64,000 nucleotides of DNA from Paludibacteraceae bacterium (GTDB lineage Bacteria; Bacteroidota; Bacteroidia; Bacteroidales; Paludibacteraceae): the NCBI GenBank assembly GCA_017937025.1, contig JAGBEJ010000008.1:153989-217988 (forward strand). Direction: 5' to 3'. The translations under genes were made by a program, and so were the position numbers. Below the pieces are notes generated by a model. It was not told the DNA's origin. It searched no databases and was given only the letters and a program-made list of their open reading frames with translations. Each line of letters begins with the position of its first letter. The first letter of the stretch is position 1. Shown here piece after piece: positions 1 to 8,889 of the stretch.

Positions 1-815
1 TCCATTGCCGGTCCTTGAATATCGTTATTGAACTGCAGGTTGATTGAAGTACCGCAAGCGTTGCCGTCGAGGTCGCGAATCATGTCCGATGGTATAACCA
101 ATGCGGAAGTCTCATCAAATCCAGAGTAGCTCACTTTCAGCATATTGCCATAAACTGTGCTTTCTATAATGGAAGCGTTGCCGAAAGTGATTCCGCTGCT
201 TGCTGCTGTATTCAGTGAGATGTACTCATCGAACGACAGGTTTATCTCGCCAGCCGAAGGGATTCTCTCCTGCGTCTTTGGATCTGACGAAACAAAGATT
301 GGCGCGCCGTCTACGTTCTCGTTCTCATAAAGAGCCAATTCATACAGGTAAGTGTCCACAGAAAACTCGAACTTCACCTTATTGACTTTAGATTTGGTCA
401 CGATATTCTTTGGCGCGTAATGCAACGAGTCCTGAGGCTTAACAACAAAGACGTCAGTCTCTACCCAGTCGTTGCCATTAGAGTAATAAACGTTTATTGT
501 GCAAGGCTGGCTGGTGCTGCCGTTCTTAAGGAAGCACACAAGAGAGCCGATGCTTTGTCCAGTTGAATGTGTAGCGACTATTTTAGTAAGATCCATTTCT
601 ATGGTTCTCACCTTGGTGGACATAATCTCACTACTCTTGGACAATCCGCTTCTTTTCACGAGAACAGATGTCACACCATAAGAATCTGTGTAAATAGTGT
701 TTGCGACCACATCGTCGCTGTTCACACCGTTCCACGAGAATATATACAAAGGCGTAGCCGCATTAAGGAGAGAACATGCGACTGCTGCAAATATGAATAA
801 AAATAGTCTCTTCAT
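1..815 (-). CDS. Secreted Ig-like (SbsA-type) domain protein, truncated by window edge
   Basis: An uninterrupted minus-strand frame opens at the ATG at 813-815 and runs off the left edge (271 codons seen, no stop). The N-terminus MKRLFLFIFAAVACSLLNAA is a signal peptide, so the product is exported. A beta-rich region of about 160 residues follows, then an Ig-like segment whose core (ITFGNASI...VSYSGF...LVIPSDMIRDLDGNA) closely parallels the SbsA-type Ig repeats of the pectinesterase just upstream (VTFGNGVV...ISYKGL...LTIPAGFVKDLSDNA). I infer a paralogous multi-domain surface or secreted protein, perhaps another pectin-active enzyme, but the catalytic part would lie outside the window. It is codirectional with the pectinesterase, with a terminator between them at 948-977. 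Confidence 0.8.
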   Translation of the reverse strand, partial: MKRLFLFIFAAVACSLLNAATPLYIFSWNGVNSDDVVANTIYTDSYGVTSVLVKRSGLSKSSEIMSTKVRTIEMDLTKIVATHSTGQSIGSLVCFLKNGSTSQPCTINVYYSNGNDWVETDVFVVKPQDSLHYAPKNIVTKSKVNKVKFEFSVDTYLYELALYENENVDGAPIFVSSDPKTQERIPSAGEINLSFDEYISLNTAASSGITFGNASIIESTVYGNMLKVSYSGFDETSALVIPSDMIRDLDGNACGTSINLQFNNDIQGPAM

Positions 816-947
816 ACCAAAAGGAAATATGCTTTGTAATAATTTTTTAAAGATAGGACAAAGCAAAACACTTTCAAAACTTATTGAGGAGTTTCTTTGA
901 TTTTTAACTTTTTAAGAATTCAGCCGCCCATAACTTACTAAATACAA

Positions 948-977
948 AAAGCCTCCCGCAACAATGCGAGAGGCTTT
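948..977 (-). terminator. Rho-independent terminator after the pectinesterase gene
   Basis: A 13-bp stem with one mismatch (AAAGCCTC..CGCA / TGCG..GAGGCTTT) around a 4-nt loop, followed on the minus strand by TTTTTGTATT. It lies 25 bp past the pectinesterase stop and separates it from the truncated gene at 1-815. Confidence 0.85.
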
Positions 978-1001
978 ATTATCTAACTTAAAATCAGAAT
1001 C

Positions 1002-3902
1002 TTACTTCTTCACGAACTTCTGAGCATATACCTTGTTGTCGGCATCTGTTACAAATGCTATGTATGAGCCGGCAGGAAGGATTGACACATTAGCCGATGT
1101 GCCGTTGACTGCGAAGCTGTATGAGCCGCCTGTCAATGGCAGCACAGAAAGGCTTGCGACTTCCTTAGTGAATACGAGGTCGCTCTCAACGATTGTGTTC
1201 ACCAGGATTGACGAAGTCTCTGCCTCGTTCTCCTCTACTCCAACAGTCGAGTCGCTCGACTTAGCAGAAAGCGCGCCATACTCGTTGTATGCGGCAACCT
1301 GATAAACATCGCCGTCTGTGTATGCAGCATCGGTATATGAAGCTGTCTCTGAGTAATCATAGAAGACGTTGTTCTTGTACACTACGTATCCTACTGCGAA
1401 GTATGAAGGAGTCCAAGAAAGTGTTCCTACGTTGTTCACTACGTTAGACACAACCTCTGGCTCCTGGCAGTATGGAGTTGGGTTCCATGCGTTGCCTGCG
1501 CCGTAGTTGAATGCGTTCTCCTTGTTGCAGCGAGCCGCCTCGGCAGCTGTCAGCACTGAGCTCCATGACACACGCTTAGAAAGATCAGCAGCATCGTCGC
1601 CGTCAGCGAATACAGAGCCGAACTCTGAATAATTCGCATCATTGATTGCGCCCGACCAGTCTGCCCATCCTGCAGGCTGAATCATGTTCTTCTCGAATGT
1701 AGTGTTGATGTATGTTGTCGTAGCTCCAAGCTTCCAAGGACGACCGAGATAGAATTTTTTCTTTTCGCCGAAGCCTGTTGTGTCGGCGTAAGAAGCCTCA
1801 ACGCCACTTATCACGATACCGAACTCCTGGTCAGCCGCTGGGTCAGAAGCCGCAGTCATATACTGTCCGCCTGGCACGTTCTTCATAACACCACCATCAA
1901 TGAAAGCAGTTCCGCTACCGAACACATAGTCGGTTCCGCCCTGTATGTAGCAGTCCTTCAGATATACACGCTTCTTAGCTGACTTTGGATAATAAGTATC
2001 CTGGAAAGATACCATCTTGATGTTCTTCAGCACAGCCTTGTCGGAGTTGATGTGCTCAAGAGCCACAGCCTGTCTATCTGAATGAGCATTAGCTTGATAA
2101 TCATAATCGTTGCGGACTGTGAAGTTCTCGCCGTAGAATCCGTCGGCTGCGATAAGCATTGAGTATGAAGCGTCAGTTCCAGTAGAAGTAATGCCTGTAG
2201 GATATGTGCCGTTCTGCAGTGTTGAATTTGAATTGCACTCGTTCCAAGTGATGATGACCTTGTCTCTGTCCTCGCCAATAAGGCTGACGTTCTTCTTTGC
2301 AACAACGAGTTTCTCGCTGTAAACACCAGACTTAACATAGATGATGCTGCGCTTGCTGTCGTCAGAGATTGCATCCAGAGCGTCCTGAATCTTTGTGTAG
2401 TCGCCAGAACCGTCGGCTGCCACAACTGCAGCTACGCCGTTAGCCACCTTGTCAGCAGTAGTGAATGTGAAAGTAGTTCCTGCGTATGCGTTGCCACAAG
2501 TGTCTGTGATTGCGCCTTCTGGCACTACAACAGTCACATCAGAAGAATACTGTGCGTTTGTGTAGGTCAATCCTACCACGTTCTTGTTGTTGGAAAGCAC
2601 CACTGGCTGACCACCGATTGTGGCTGTCTGCGCTGCTATGACAACATTCTCGTCAAATGTAAATGTGAACGCTCCACCGATTGGCTGATTTGCCGCACCG
2701 CCAGCTACTGACTGAGCTGTCAGCACTGGAGCTGTGTTGTCGCGCGAGCCTGTGACGAATGTGTATGTCTTGTCTATAGCTGACCACGCATTGTCCGATA
2801 AGTCCTTAACGAATCCAGCTGGGATTGTGAGGGTGTTAGTCGCGTCGTATGCCAAGCCCTTGTAAGAGATAGTCAGAACATTGCCGCTTACTGATGCGCT
2901 AACTTGCGCATTCACAACACCGTTGCCAAATGTCACTTCCTTAGAGCCATCGATAGCAATGTCCTCGTTGAATGTGAATTTTATCTTACGCGCATCCTCG
3001 CCAAGATCCTGAATGTGGATTGTCGAGTTCTCCGCTGGTGAGAATGAAGACAATACTGGAGCTGTGGCATCCTTCTCAAATGCGAATGTCGCAGATGCTG
3101 TGTTTGCATTGCCTGTCAAGTCGGCTATTGCGCCAGTTCCTATCGTCAAGTCACCTGATGCAGCAAACCCTGTGTAAGAGATATAAACCTTGTTTCCGCC
3201 AGCCTTTACATCAGTGATAGTCGCGCCTGTGGCTGGTGCAAAAGCGAATGCAGAAGCATCTGCCACTGTCACAACTTCATTACAACTAAGAACGATTGTT
3301 CCATTGGCACTTAAAGATGCATGCTCGGCAGGAGAAGATGACAGAACCTCAGGAGCTGCGTCCGTAGCGTTTCCATCCGTAAAAGAGAAACCATAGAGAT
3401 AAGTTCCTTGCTGTGCTGTCAAGCGGACATAAAGCTTTGATAAAGAAGATATCGATGTGACACCGTTCAAATTAGTCGAAGCTAAATGAAGTGCTGCATT
3501 TTTCGCAACAGTAACCGTGTCAAATGTCACCCAGTTCGCACTGTCTGTCGAATACGCCAATGTGCTCAAAGATGGGTTTCCCGAGCTTCCGTTCTGAATA
3601 GCAATCTTCATTCCTCCCAACGAGGTAATGCCTGTGTTCGACAATTTGAACACAAACGTCTTGGCACGTGGTGCGAAAACATAGGCTGTTCCGTCTATCG
3701 TTTTGCCACGCTTTTCCGACTTGTCATTAGTTGGAATAATACAAACTCCATCTGCCGAAATCCAGTTCTCTTGATTCTTTGTCGGCGCATTTGAGCCGTT
3801 TTCAGCAAACACATAGTTGTAATCGGCTGCCGACGCCACTCCGCCAATCATGGCAGCCAAGGCGACAAGCAATCCTTTTTTCTTAAGTAAATGATGCTTC
3901 AT
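1002..3902 (-). CDS. Secreted multi-domain pectinesterase (CE8) with Ig-like repeats
   Basis: Pectin methylesterase: hydrolyses methyl esters of homogalacturonan so that lyases can cut it. The 966-residue product has a signal peptide (about 1-25), a beta-sandwich region, three SbsA-type Ig-like repeats (about 185-485), a pectinesterase beta-helix (about 490-815), a fibronectin-III-like module (about 835-890) and a C-terminal tail ending YAQKFVKK. Catalytic motifs are visible: QAVAL, SFQDTYY, GTDYVFGSG (the GxVDFIFG-type Asp motif) near residue 660 and YLGRPW near 720. Typical single-domain CE8 enzymes are about 300-400 residues; the extra length is the Ig and FnIII modules. The tail has features of a type IX secretion sorting domain, but this is inference. 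It acts outside the cell or on the surface and fits with the pectate lyase and SusC/D at 30.6-37.6 kb. Confidence 0.93.
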   Translation of the reverse strand: MKHHLLKKKGLLVALAAMIGGVASAADYNYVFAENGSNAPTKNQENWISADGVCIIPTNDKSEKRGKTIDGTAYVFAPRAKTFVFKLSNTGITSLGGMKIAIQNGSSGNPSLSTLAYSTDSANWVTFDTVTVAKNAALHLASTNLNGVTSISSLSKLYVRLTAQQGTYLYGFSFTDGNATDAAPEVLSSSPAEHASLSANGTIVLSCNEVVTVADASAFAFAPATGATITDVKAGGNKVYISYTGFAASGDLTIGTGAIADLTGNANTASATFAFEKDATAPVLSSFSPAENSTIHIQDLGEDARKIKFTFNEDIAIDGSKEVTFGNGVVNAQVSASVSGNVLTISYKGLAYDATNTLTIPAGFVKDLSDNAWSAIDKTYTFVTGSRDNTAPVLTAQSVAGGAANQPIGGAFTFTFDENVVIAAQTATIGGQPVVLSNNKNVVGLTYTNAQYSSDVTVVVPEGAITDTCGNAYAGTTFTFTTADKVANGVAAVVAADGSGDYTKIQDALDAISDDSKRSIIYVKSGVYSEKLVVAKKNVSLIGEDRDKVIITWNECNSNSTLQNGTYPTGITSTGTDASYSMLIAADGFYGENFTVRNDYDYQANAHSDRQAVALEHINSDKAVLKNIKMVSFQDTYYPKSAKKRVYLKDCYIQGGTDYVFGSGTAFIDGGVMKNVPGGQYMTAASDPAADQEFGIVISGVEASYADTTGFGEKKKFYLGRPWKLGATTTYINTTFEKNMIQPAGWADWSGAINDANYSEFGSVFADGDDAADLSKRVSWSSVLTAAEAARCNKENAFNYGAGNAWNPTPYCQEPEVVSNVVNNVGTLSWTPSYFAVGYVVYKNNVFYDYSETASYTDAAYTDGDVYQVAAYNEYGALSAKSSDSTVGVEENEAETSSILVNTIVESDLVFTKEVASLSVLPLTGGSYSFAVNGTSANVSILPAGSYIAFVTDADNKVYAQKFVKK

Positions 3903-3958
3903 AGTTAATTGAATTAGTATTTATAATTAATGTTCAAGTATGCATGAATACATATTTA

Positions 3959-3966
3959 CAAATATA
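3959..3966 (-). promoter_or_regulatory. Bacteroidetes -7 promoter box for the pectinesterase
   Basis: TATATTTG on the minus strand, 57 bp before the pectinesterase ATG, matches the Bacteroidetes consensus TAnnTTTG. I did not see a convincing -33 TTTG at the usual spacing. Confidence 0.55.
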
Positions 3967-4072
3967 GAAATTATTGCGGACCGATGTATTTTAAGAACGC
4001 CAAAAGTGATTATATGACAAATTTTAGATATTTTTGTGGCTGTTAACCTTAACTTAAATCAGTAAAAAGAAA

Positions 4073-4615
4073 ATGATTAACGGAGTACTTTCAATTTCTG
4101 GAAAGCCAGGACTTTTCAAGTTAGTTTCAAGAGGCAACAACATGCTGATCGTGGAGTCGCTCATCGACAAAAAGCGCCAGCCTGCTTACGGACACGAGAA
4201 GATTGTTTCTCTGGCTGACGTAGCAATATATACAGAAGACGGCGACAAGCCTCTCTCAGAAGTGTTCACACTCATCAAAGAGAAGGAGAACACAAAGAAG
4301 GTGGAAATAGACCTCAAGGACAAGGAGGCGCTCAAGTCTTACTTCGCTTCTGTGCTTCCTGAATTCGACAAGGAGCGCGTTTACGCAAACGACATAAAGA
4401 AAGTCATCAGCTGGTACAACCTGCTGATAGAGAGCGGCGAGACCGACTTCAGCGTGCAAGAGGAAGGCGAGACTGCCGACAACGCACAGGCCGAGAAGCA
4501 GGCTGCCGACAAGAAAAGAGAGGCTAAGGCCGCAGCTGCACAGAAGCCTACAACCAAGAGAGCCGCAGCTCCTAAGAAAACTGCCACAGTGAGAAAGGCT
4601 GGAGGCAACGGCTAA
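4073..4615 (+). CDS. DUF5606 family protein
   Basis: A 180-residue cytoplasmic protein of the Bacteroidales-conserved DUF5606 family. The N-terminal two thirds (MINGVLSISGKPGLFKLVSR onward) is the typical conserved domain, with a small beta-barrel-like start and then helices (about 85-130). The last 45 residues are a low-complexity Ala/Lys tail (KKREAKAAAAQKP...), basic enough to suggest nucleic-acid contact, although no function is established. It reads alone from a -7-like box TATTTTTG at 4029-4036 to a terminator at 4648-4685 and is divergent from the pectinesterase. Confidence 0.9.
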   Translation: MINGVLSISGKPGLFKLVSRGNNMLIVESLIDKKRQPAYGHEKIVSLADVAIYTEDGDKPLSEVFTLIKEKENTKKVEIDLKDKEALKSYFASVLPEFDKERVYANDIKKVISWYNLLIESGETDFSVQEEGETADNAQAEKQAADKKREAKAAAAQKPTTKRAAAPKKTATVRKAGGNG

Positions 4616-4647
4616 AAAAAAACGACAATAACGAAACATTGATAGAA

Positions 4648-4685
4648 AGCGCCAAACGGTCATTGTGCCGCTTGGCTCTTTTATT
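4648..4685 (+). terminator. Terminator after DUF5606 gene
   Basis: Imperfect 12-bp stem (AGCGCCAAACGG with CCGCTTGGCTCT) and a short loop, followed by TTTTATTAT. It overlaps the longest possible N-terminus of the next frame (ATG at 4639), which argues that the radical SAM gene really starts downstream, at 4696. Confidence 0.7.
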
Positions 4686-4695
4686 ATCGCACAGC

Positions 4696-5550
4696 ATGAA
4701 ACCGAGGCTCAAAAGAGTTTACATAGAGATAAGCAACACATGCAACCTGCACTGCCCTTTCTGCATAACAAAGGAAAGACCGGCGCAGGTGATGCCTGTG
4801 GAGCTGTTCGAGAAGGCGGCGAAGGAAGCGGCGACCGTAGCAAACCATGTGTACCTGCACGTTCTGGGCGAACCGCTCATGCACCCCCACCTCGAGGAAA
4901 TTCTGAGAATCTGCGCCGACAACCGCCTGGAAGTGAACATAACGACCAACGCAACCAAGCTGCGGGAACGCATCGACGTGCTGAAAAGGAATCCGGCAAG
5001 GCTGCTGTCTATCTCGGTGCACGACTGGCGAGAGAACTTCAGCGCGGCAGAGTGCGACGAGATAATGAGAAACACCATCGAGTGCGCCGACGAGATTTCG
5101 CCGCTCACTTACGTCAGCTTCAGGTTGTGGAATATGGACGACTTCTATCAGGACGAGAGCCAGGAAGCCGAGTTCAACAGAAGGATGAGAAGCATACTAT
5201 GCGAGCATTACGGCGTTGACATCAAGGAGATAAAGGAGCACGGAAGCAATCCACTGACCGACAGAGTGTTCCTGCAGAACGACAGACGATTCGCATGGCC
5301 CGACAAAAACGCGCCGATTGTGAAAAAGAAGACCTGCCTCGGGCTGAAACAGCAGATAGCCGTATTAGCCAACGGAACGATTGTCCCATGCTGCATCGAC
5401 GCTAACGCCACAATGCCGCTGGGCAACATCAGGGAGATGTCGCTCATCGAGGCTCTGGAATCGCCGAGAGCCCAAAGGATAATCGAAGGATTCAACAACC
5501 GCATCGCCGTGGAGGAAACCTGCCAGAGGTGCGGATTCAGAAGATATTAG
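4696..5550 (+). CDS. Radical SAM/SPASM domain protein
   Basis: A 284-residue radical SAM enzyme. Near the N-terminus, CNLHCPFC supplies the CxxxCxxC cysteines for the SAM-binding [4Fe-4S] cluster. The C-terminal part has a SPASM-like cysteine set (CLGL...VPCCIDANA...LGNIREMSL...CQRCGF) for an auxiliary cluster. This architecture is typical of peptide- or protein-modifying radical SAM enzymes, but no precursor peptide is visible nearby, so the substrate is unknown. I chose ATG 4696 (MKPRLKRVYIEIS) because the in-frame ATG at 4639 would put the preceding gene's terminator inside the coding sequence. The last 4 bases overlap the convergent topB gene. Confidence 0.88.
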   Translation: MKPRLKRVYIEISNTCNLHCPFCITKERPAQVMPVELFEKAAKEAATVANHVYLHVLGEPLMHPHLEEILRICADNRLEVNITTNATKLRERIDVLKRNPARLLSISVHDWRENFSAAECDEIMRNTIECADEISPLTYVSFRLWNMDDFYQDESQEAEFNRRMRSILCEHYGVDIKEIKEHGSNPLTDRVFLQNDRRFAWPDKNAPIVKKKTCLGLKQQIAVLANGTIVPCCIDANATMPLGNIREMSLIEALESPRAQRIIEGFNNRIAVEETCQRCGFRRY

Positions 5551-7550
5551 AACAGCGCCCGCCAGTCGCATCCGCTCTTCCACTCGGAGCACCCGTAAGC
5601 CGTGCGGCCCTTTATCACGACGCCTTTGCCGCACTTATGACAAGGCTTGCCTATCATCTCGTCGGTGACTTTAGGTTCGGCCTTCTTCTCTGGAGCCGGC
5701 TTTTTCTGCGTCTTAGCGCGCTGCTTGCGTTTAGCCGACGCGGCTTTCAGTTCGTCCACGATGGTCGGCTCGGACTCTATGCGGCGGTAAGCCACCGAGC
5801 AGCCGTTCTTCACCACCTGCATCGTCATCTGCTTCAGCTCGTTGATGAACGTGGCGGAGTCATACTCGCCCTTCTCTATCTCACGCAGCTTCTTCTCCCA
5901 CAGTCCGGTCAGTTCCGGCGACTTCAGCAGTTCGTCCTGTATGGTATCGATGAGCTGCACGCCTGTGGCTGTGGCGAACAGAGCCTTGCGTTCTTTCTTT
6001 ATGTAGTTGCGTTTAAATAGCGTCTCGATGATGGCGGCGCGTGTTGAAGGGCGACCGATGCCGTTCTCCTTCATCGCGTCCCTCAGCTCGTCGTTGTCCA
6101 CGAACTTGCCGGCGGTCTCCATGGCACGGAGCAGCGTCGCCTCGGTATATGGCTTGGGCGGCGTGGTCCATTTCTCAGCCACATCTGGCGTATGCTCGCC
6201 ACGCTCCCCTTCCTCGAAGTGCGGCAGCACTTGTTCGCCGTCGGCTGGAGCGGCGTTCTTCTTGTCGGCGGCATAAACCACACGCCAGCCTTCCTCAAGA
6301 ATCTCCTTTCCGCTGGTCTTGAAGCCTACGCCTTCGCTCTCGCCCTTTACTGTCGTAGTCGAATATTTGCAATCGGGATAGAACACCGATATGAAGCGGC
6401 GCGCCACGAGGTCGTAAACCTTGCTTTCGGCGTCGGTCATGTTGTTTGCCACTACACCTGTCGGTATTATGGCATGGTGGTCGGTCACCTTGGAGTTGTC
6501 GAACACCTTCTTGGATTTCGGCAGTTTCTTGCCCGACAGAGGGTCTGTCAGAGTGCTATAGGCGGTCAGCCCCTTCATTATGCCCGGCACCTTGGGGTAA
6601 ATGTCGTCGCTCAGGAATGTCGTATCGACACGAGGATAAGTTGTGAGCTTTTTCTCGTATAACGTCTGTATGAGTTTGAGTGTCTCGTCGGCAGAGAATC
6701 CGTACTTCTTGTTGCAGTCCACCTGCAGCGACGTCAGGTCGTAGAGTCTTGGCGACGCTTCTGTTCCCTTCTTTATCTCCACGCCGGTTATCACGAAGTC
6801 CTTGCCTTGTATCTTCAGCAGTGCCTCGTCGGCTTTCTCTTTGCTTGTGTATTTTCCGCTCACGGCGGCGAACACTGTGTCGCGGTATGTCGTCTTCAGT
6901 TCCCAGTACTGCTCCGGTTTGAAGTTCTCTATCTCTTTCTGCCTGTTTACGATTATGGCGAGTGTCGGCGTCTGCACACGTCCTATAGAGAGTATCTGCC
7001 TCTGCTGCGCGAAACGCAGTGTGTAAAGCCTCGTGGCGTTCATGCCGAGCAGCCAGTCGCCTATCGCGCGGCAAAGTCCAGCCTCGTAAAGGTTCTTGAA
7101 ATCGGCCGACGGGCGCAGACTATTGAATCCCTCACGGATGGCGTCTTCGGTCAGCGACGAAATCCACAGTCGCGACACTGGGCAAGTGACACCGGCTTTC
7201 TGCATCACCCAGCGCTGTATCAATTCTCCTTCCTGACCGGCATCACCGCAGTTCACGATGCTGTCCGCCGCCTTGAAGAGTTTCTCTATCGTCTGGAACT
7301 GATGCTCAACGCCTTTGTTGGATATGAGTTTTATGCCGAATCGTGGCGGAATCATCGGGAGCGTCTCGATGCGCCATTGCTTCCACTCCTGGGCGTAGTC
7401 GTTAGGCTCTTTGAGTGTGCATAAATGTCCAAATGTCCACGTCACCTGGTAGCCGTTGCCCTCGAAATACCCGTCCTTACGCTGCCTCGCGCCTAAGACC
7501 ATGGCAATCTCCTGAGCGACAGACGGTTTCTCCGCTATGCACACTATCAT
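5547..7550 (-). CDS. topB: DNA topoisomerase III
   Basis: Type IA topoisomerase that passes single DNA strands and decatenates replication intermediates. The 667-residue length is normal. An N-terminal TOPRIM domain is visible (IAEKPSVAQ; acidic set in CGDAGQEGEL near residue 100), then SIGRVQTPTLA, and the catalytic tyrosine in LTTYPRVDTTFLS near residue 302. The extreme C-terminus carries a four-cysteine zinc ribbon (CHKCGKG...YGCSEWKSGC), common in Bacteroidetes TopB. No mobilisation genes are adjacent, so this is probably the chromosomal housekeeping copy. Its stop overlaps the convergent radical SAM gene by 4 bp. Confidence 0.95.
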   Translation of the reverse strand: MIVCIAEKPSVAQEIAMVLGARQRKDGYFEGNGYQVTWTFGHLCTLKEPNDYAQEWKQWRIETLPMIPPRFGIKLISNKGVEHQFQTIEKLFKAADSIVNCGDAGQEGELIQRWVMQKAGVTCPVSRLWISSLTEDAIREGFNSLRPSADFKNLYEAGLCRAIGDWLLGMNATRLYTLRFAQQRQILSIGRVQTPTLAIIVNRQKEIENFKPEQYWELKTTYRDTVFAAVSGKYTSKEKADEALLKIQGKDFVITGVEIKKGTEASPRLYDLTSLQVDCNKKYGFSADETLKLIQTLYEKKLTTYPRVDTTFLSDDIYPKVPGIMKGLTAYSTLTDPLSGKKLPKSKKVFDNSKVTDHHAIIPTGVVANNMTDAESKVYDLVARRFISVFYPDCKYSTTTVKGESEGVGFKTSGKEILEEGWRVVYAADKKNAAPADGEQVLPHFEEGERGEHTPDVAEKWTTPPKPYTEATLLRAMETAGKFVDNDELRDAMKENGIGRPSTRAAIIETLFKRNYIKKERKALFATATGVQLIDTIQDELLKSPELTGLWEKKLREIEKGEYDSATFINELKQMTMQVVKNGCSVAYRRIESEPTIVDELKAASAKRKQRAKTQKKPAPEKKAEPKVTDEMIGKPCHKCGKGVVIKGRTAYGCSEWKSGCDWRALF

Positions 7551-7686
7551 TGTTTACTCTCTTTTGATTATTATAAAAACGAAGTCAAAAATAATAAAAA
7601 GAAAGGACAACGGCAATCCGCCATTCCAACTTACGATATGCTGGCAATCTCAGCGCTAATCAAGGCTTTTTATTCGCAAAAATTCT

Positions 7687-7694
7687 TACATTTG
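7687..7694 (+). promoter_or_regulatory. -7 promoter box for kdgK
   Basis: TACATTTG, a perfect TAnnTTTG match, 49 bp before the kdgK start in the 190-bp divergent region between topB and kdgK. Confidence 0.6.
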
Positions 7695-7742
7695 CACTTT
7701 TAGTCAGGCATCAAGTCAACAGAAAAACCAAACAAAACATAT

Positions 7743-8795
7743 ATGAGACAAACAATTGCAACTTTCGGGGAATTGCTTCTCCGTCTTTCTCCGCAAGGAA
7801 CTCTGAGGCTTATTCAGACTCAGAACACGACAGCGACTTTCGGCGGCAGCGAGGCCAACGTGGCTGTGTCGCTCGCCAACTTCGGACACAACGTCAGATA
7901 CCTGACACGTGTGCCTAAGAACAACGTCGGACGCGCATGTCTGAGCACCTTGCACCAATATAACGTGAACACTGAATTCGTGGCTCTCGGCGGTCCGCGA
8001 CTCGGAAGCTACTATATGGAGACTGCCGCGTCGCTGCGCTCATCCAAGGTAGTTTACGACCGTGAGGACTCGTCATTCACCACGATAAAGCCAGAGATGA
8101 TAGACTGGGAGAACGCCTTCAAGGGCGCCGACTGGTTCCACTGGAGCGGCATCGCTGCTGCCCTGTCGGAATCAACTGCCGAGTGCTGCCGTGTGGGCAT
8201 CGACACCGCACGCAAGATGGGCGTGAAGCTCAGCTGCGACCTCAACTACCGCAAGAACCTCTGGAACTACGGCAAGACATACGAAGAGGTCGTTCTTCCG
8301 CTTGTCAACTTCAGCGACATCGTCTTCGGCAGCGATGACGAGTACGAGCACCTGATAGACATGAAGCCAGGTGAATTCCAAGGCGTAGTGAAGACCGAGA
8401 ACGGATACGAGATAAACAAGCCGCTCTGCGAGAAAATAATGAAGAAGGCGAAGGAACTCTACCCCGACGTCAAACTGTTCGCGTGCGAGACGAGAAGAAT
8501 CGTAAGCTCAAACCACCATGTGAACGCCGCCATACTCTACGACGGCAAGCAGGTCTATTTCTCAAGAATCTACGATGTGGACAACGTGATAGACGCTGTG
8601 GGCGTAGGCGACGCGTGCTGTGCCGCGCTGCTCGACGCTCTGTCGAAGTACGGCGAGAACTACCAGAGCGTAATCGAGTTCGCCATGTCGGCTTCCGCGC
8701 TCAAGAACACCATCCCGGGCGACTTCAACCTCGTCTCCGAGGAAGAGGTCCTCACCCTCATGGGCGGCAACACCTCCGGCAGAGTGCTGAGATAA
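7743..8795 (+). CDS. kdgK: 2-dehydro-3-deoxygluconokinase (PfkB family)
   Basis: Phosphorylates 2-keto-3-deoxygluconate (KDG) to KDPG, the step that sends pectin- and uronate-derived carbon into the Entner-Doudoroff aldolase reaction. The 350-residue protein shows the ribokinase-like N-terminal signature (GGSEANVAVSLANFG, about 39-53) and the C-terminal PfkB motif (IDAVGVGDACCAAL, about 283-296), with the catalytic base Asp in GVGD. The usual KdgK motif reads D-T/R-x-G-A/G-GD, so the V in GVGD is a small deviation. No KDPG aldolase is in the window. The last 14 codons plus the terminator are duplicated about 1.09 kb downstream, bracketing a fic gene. Confidence 0.88.
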   Translation: MRQTIATFGELLLRLSPQGTLRLIQTQNTTATFGGSEANVAVSLANFGHNVRYLTRVPKNNVGRACLSTLHQYNVNTEFVALGGPRLGSYYMETAASLRSSKVVYDREDSSFTTIKPEMIDWENAFKGADWFHWSGIAAALSESTAECCRVGIDTARKMGVKLSCDLNYRKNLWNYGKTYEEVVLPLVNFSDIVFGSDDEYEHLIDMKPGEFQGVVKTENGYEINKPLCEKIMKKAKELYPDVKLFACETRRIVSSNHHVNAAILYDGKQVYFSRIYDVDNVIDAVGVGDACCAALLDALSKYGENYQSVIEFAMSASALKNTIPGDFNLVSEEEVLTLMGGNTSGRVLR

Positions 8796-8857
8796 AACAC
8801 GAATTGAAGATATATGAAAAACGCAAGCTCAATAAGGCTTGCGTTTTTTTGTGTGGG
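8751..8857 (+). repeat. Direct repeat copy 1: kdgK 3' end plus terminator
   Basis: The last 45 bp of kdgK plus about 60 bp of 3' flank recur at 9841-9945 in the same orientation. Over the ungapped part (8751-8828 against 9841-9918), 71 of 78 positions agree by my count, with a core of 27 identical bases across the kdgK stop codon. The two copies bracket the fic gene. This copy belongs to the intact kdgK. Confidence 0.9.
8819..8850. terminator. Bidirectional terminator between kdgK and fic
   Basis: AACGCAAGC / GCTTGCGTT stem, 8-nt loop, then seven T on the plus strand and an A-rich stretch upstream, so it can serve both convergent genes. Confidence 0.85.
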
Positions 8858-8889
8858 TTTAAACTACCGAAAAAAACAATCAAGAATGG

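Noticed and set aside
5547..7550. topB as part of a conjugative element
   Set aside because: No relaxase, tra or mob genes and core-like codon use; neighbours are housekeeping genes.
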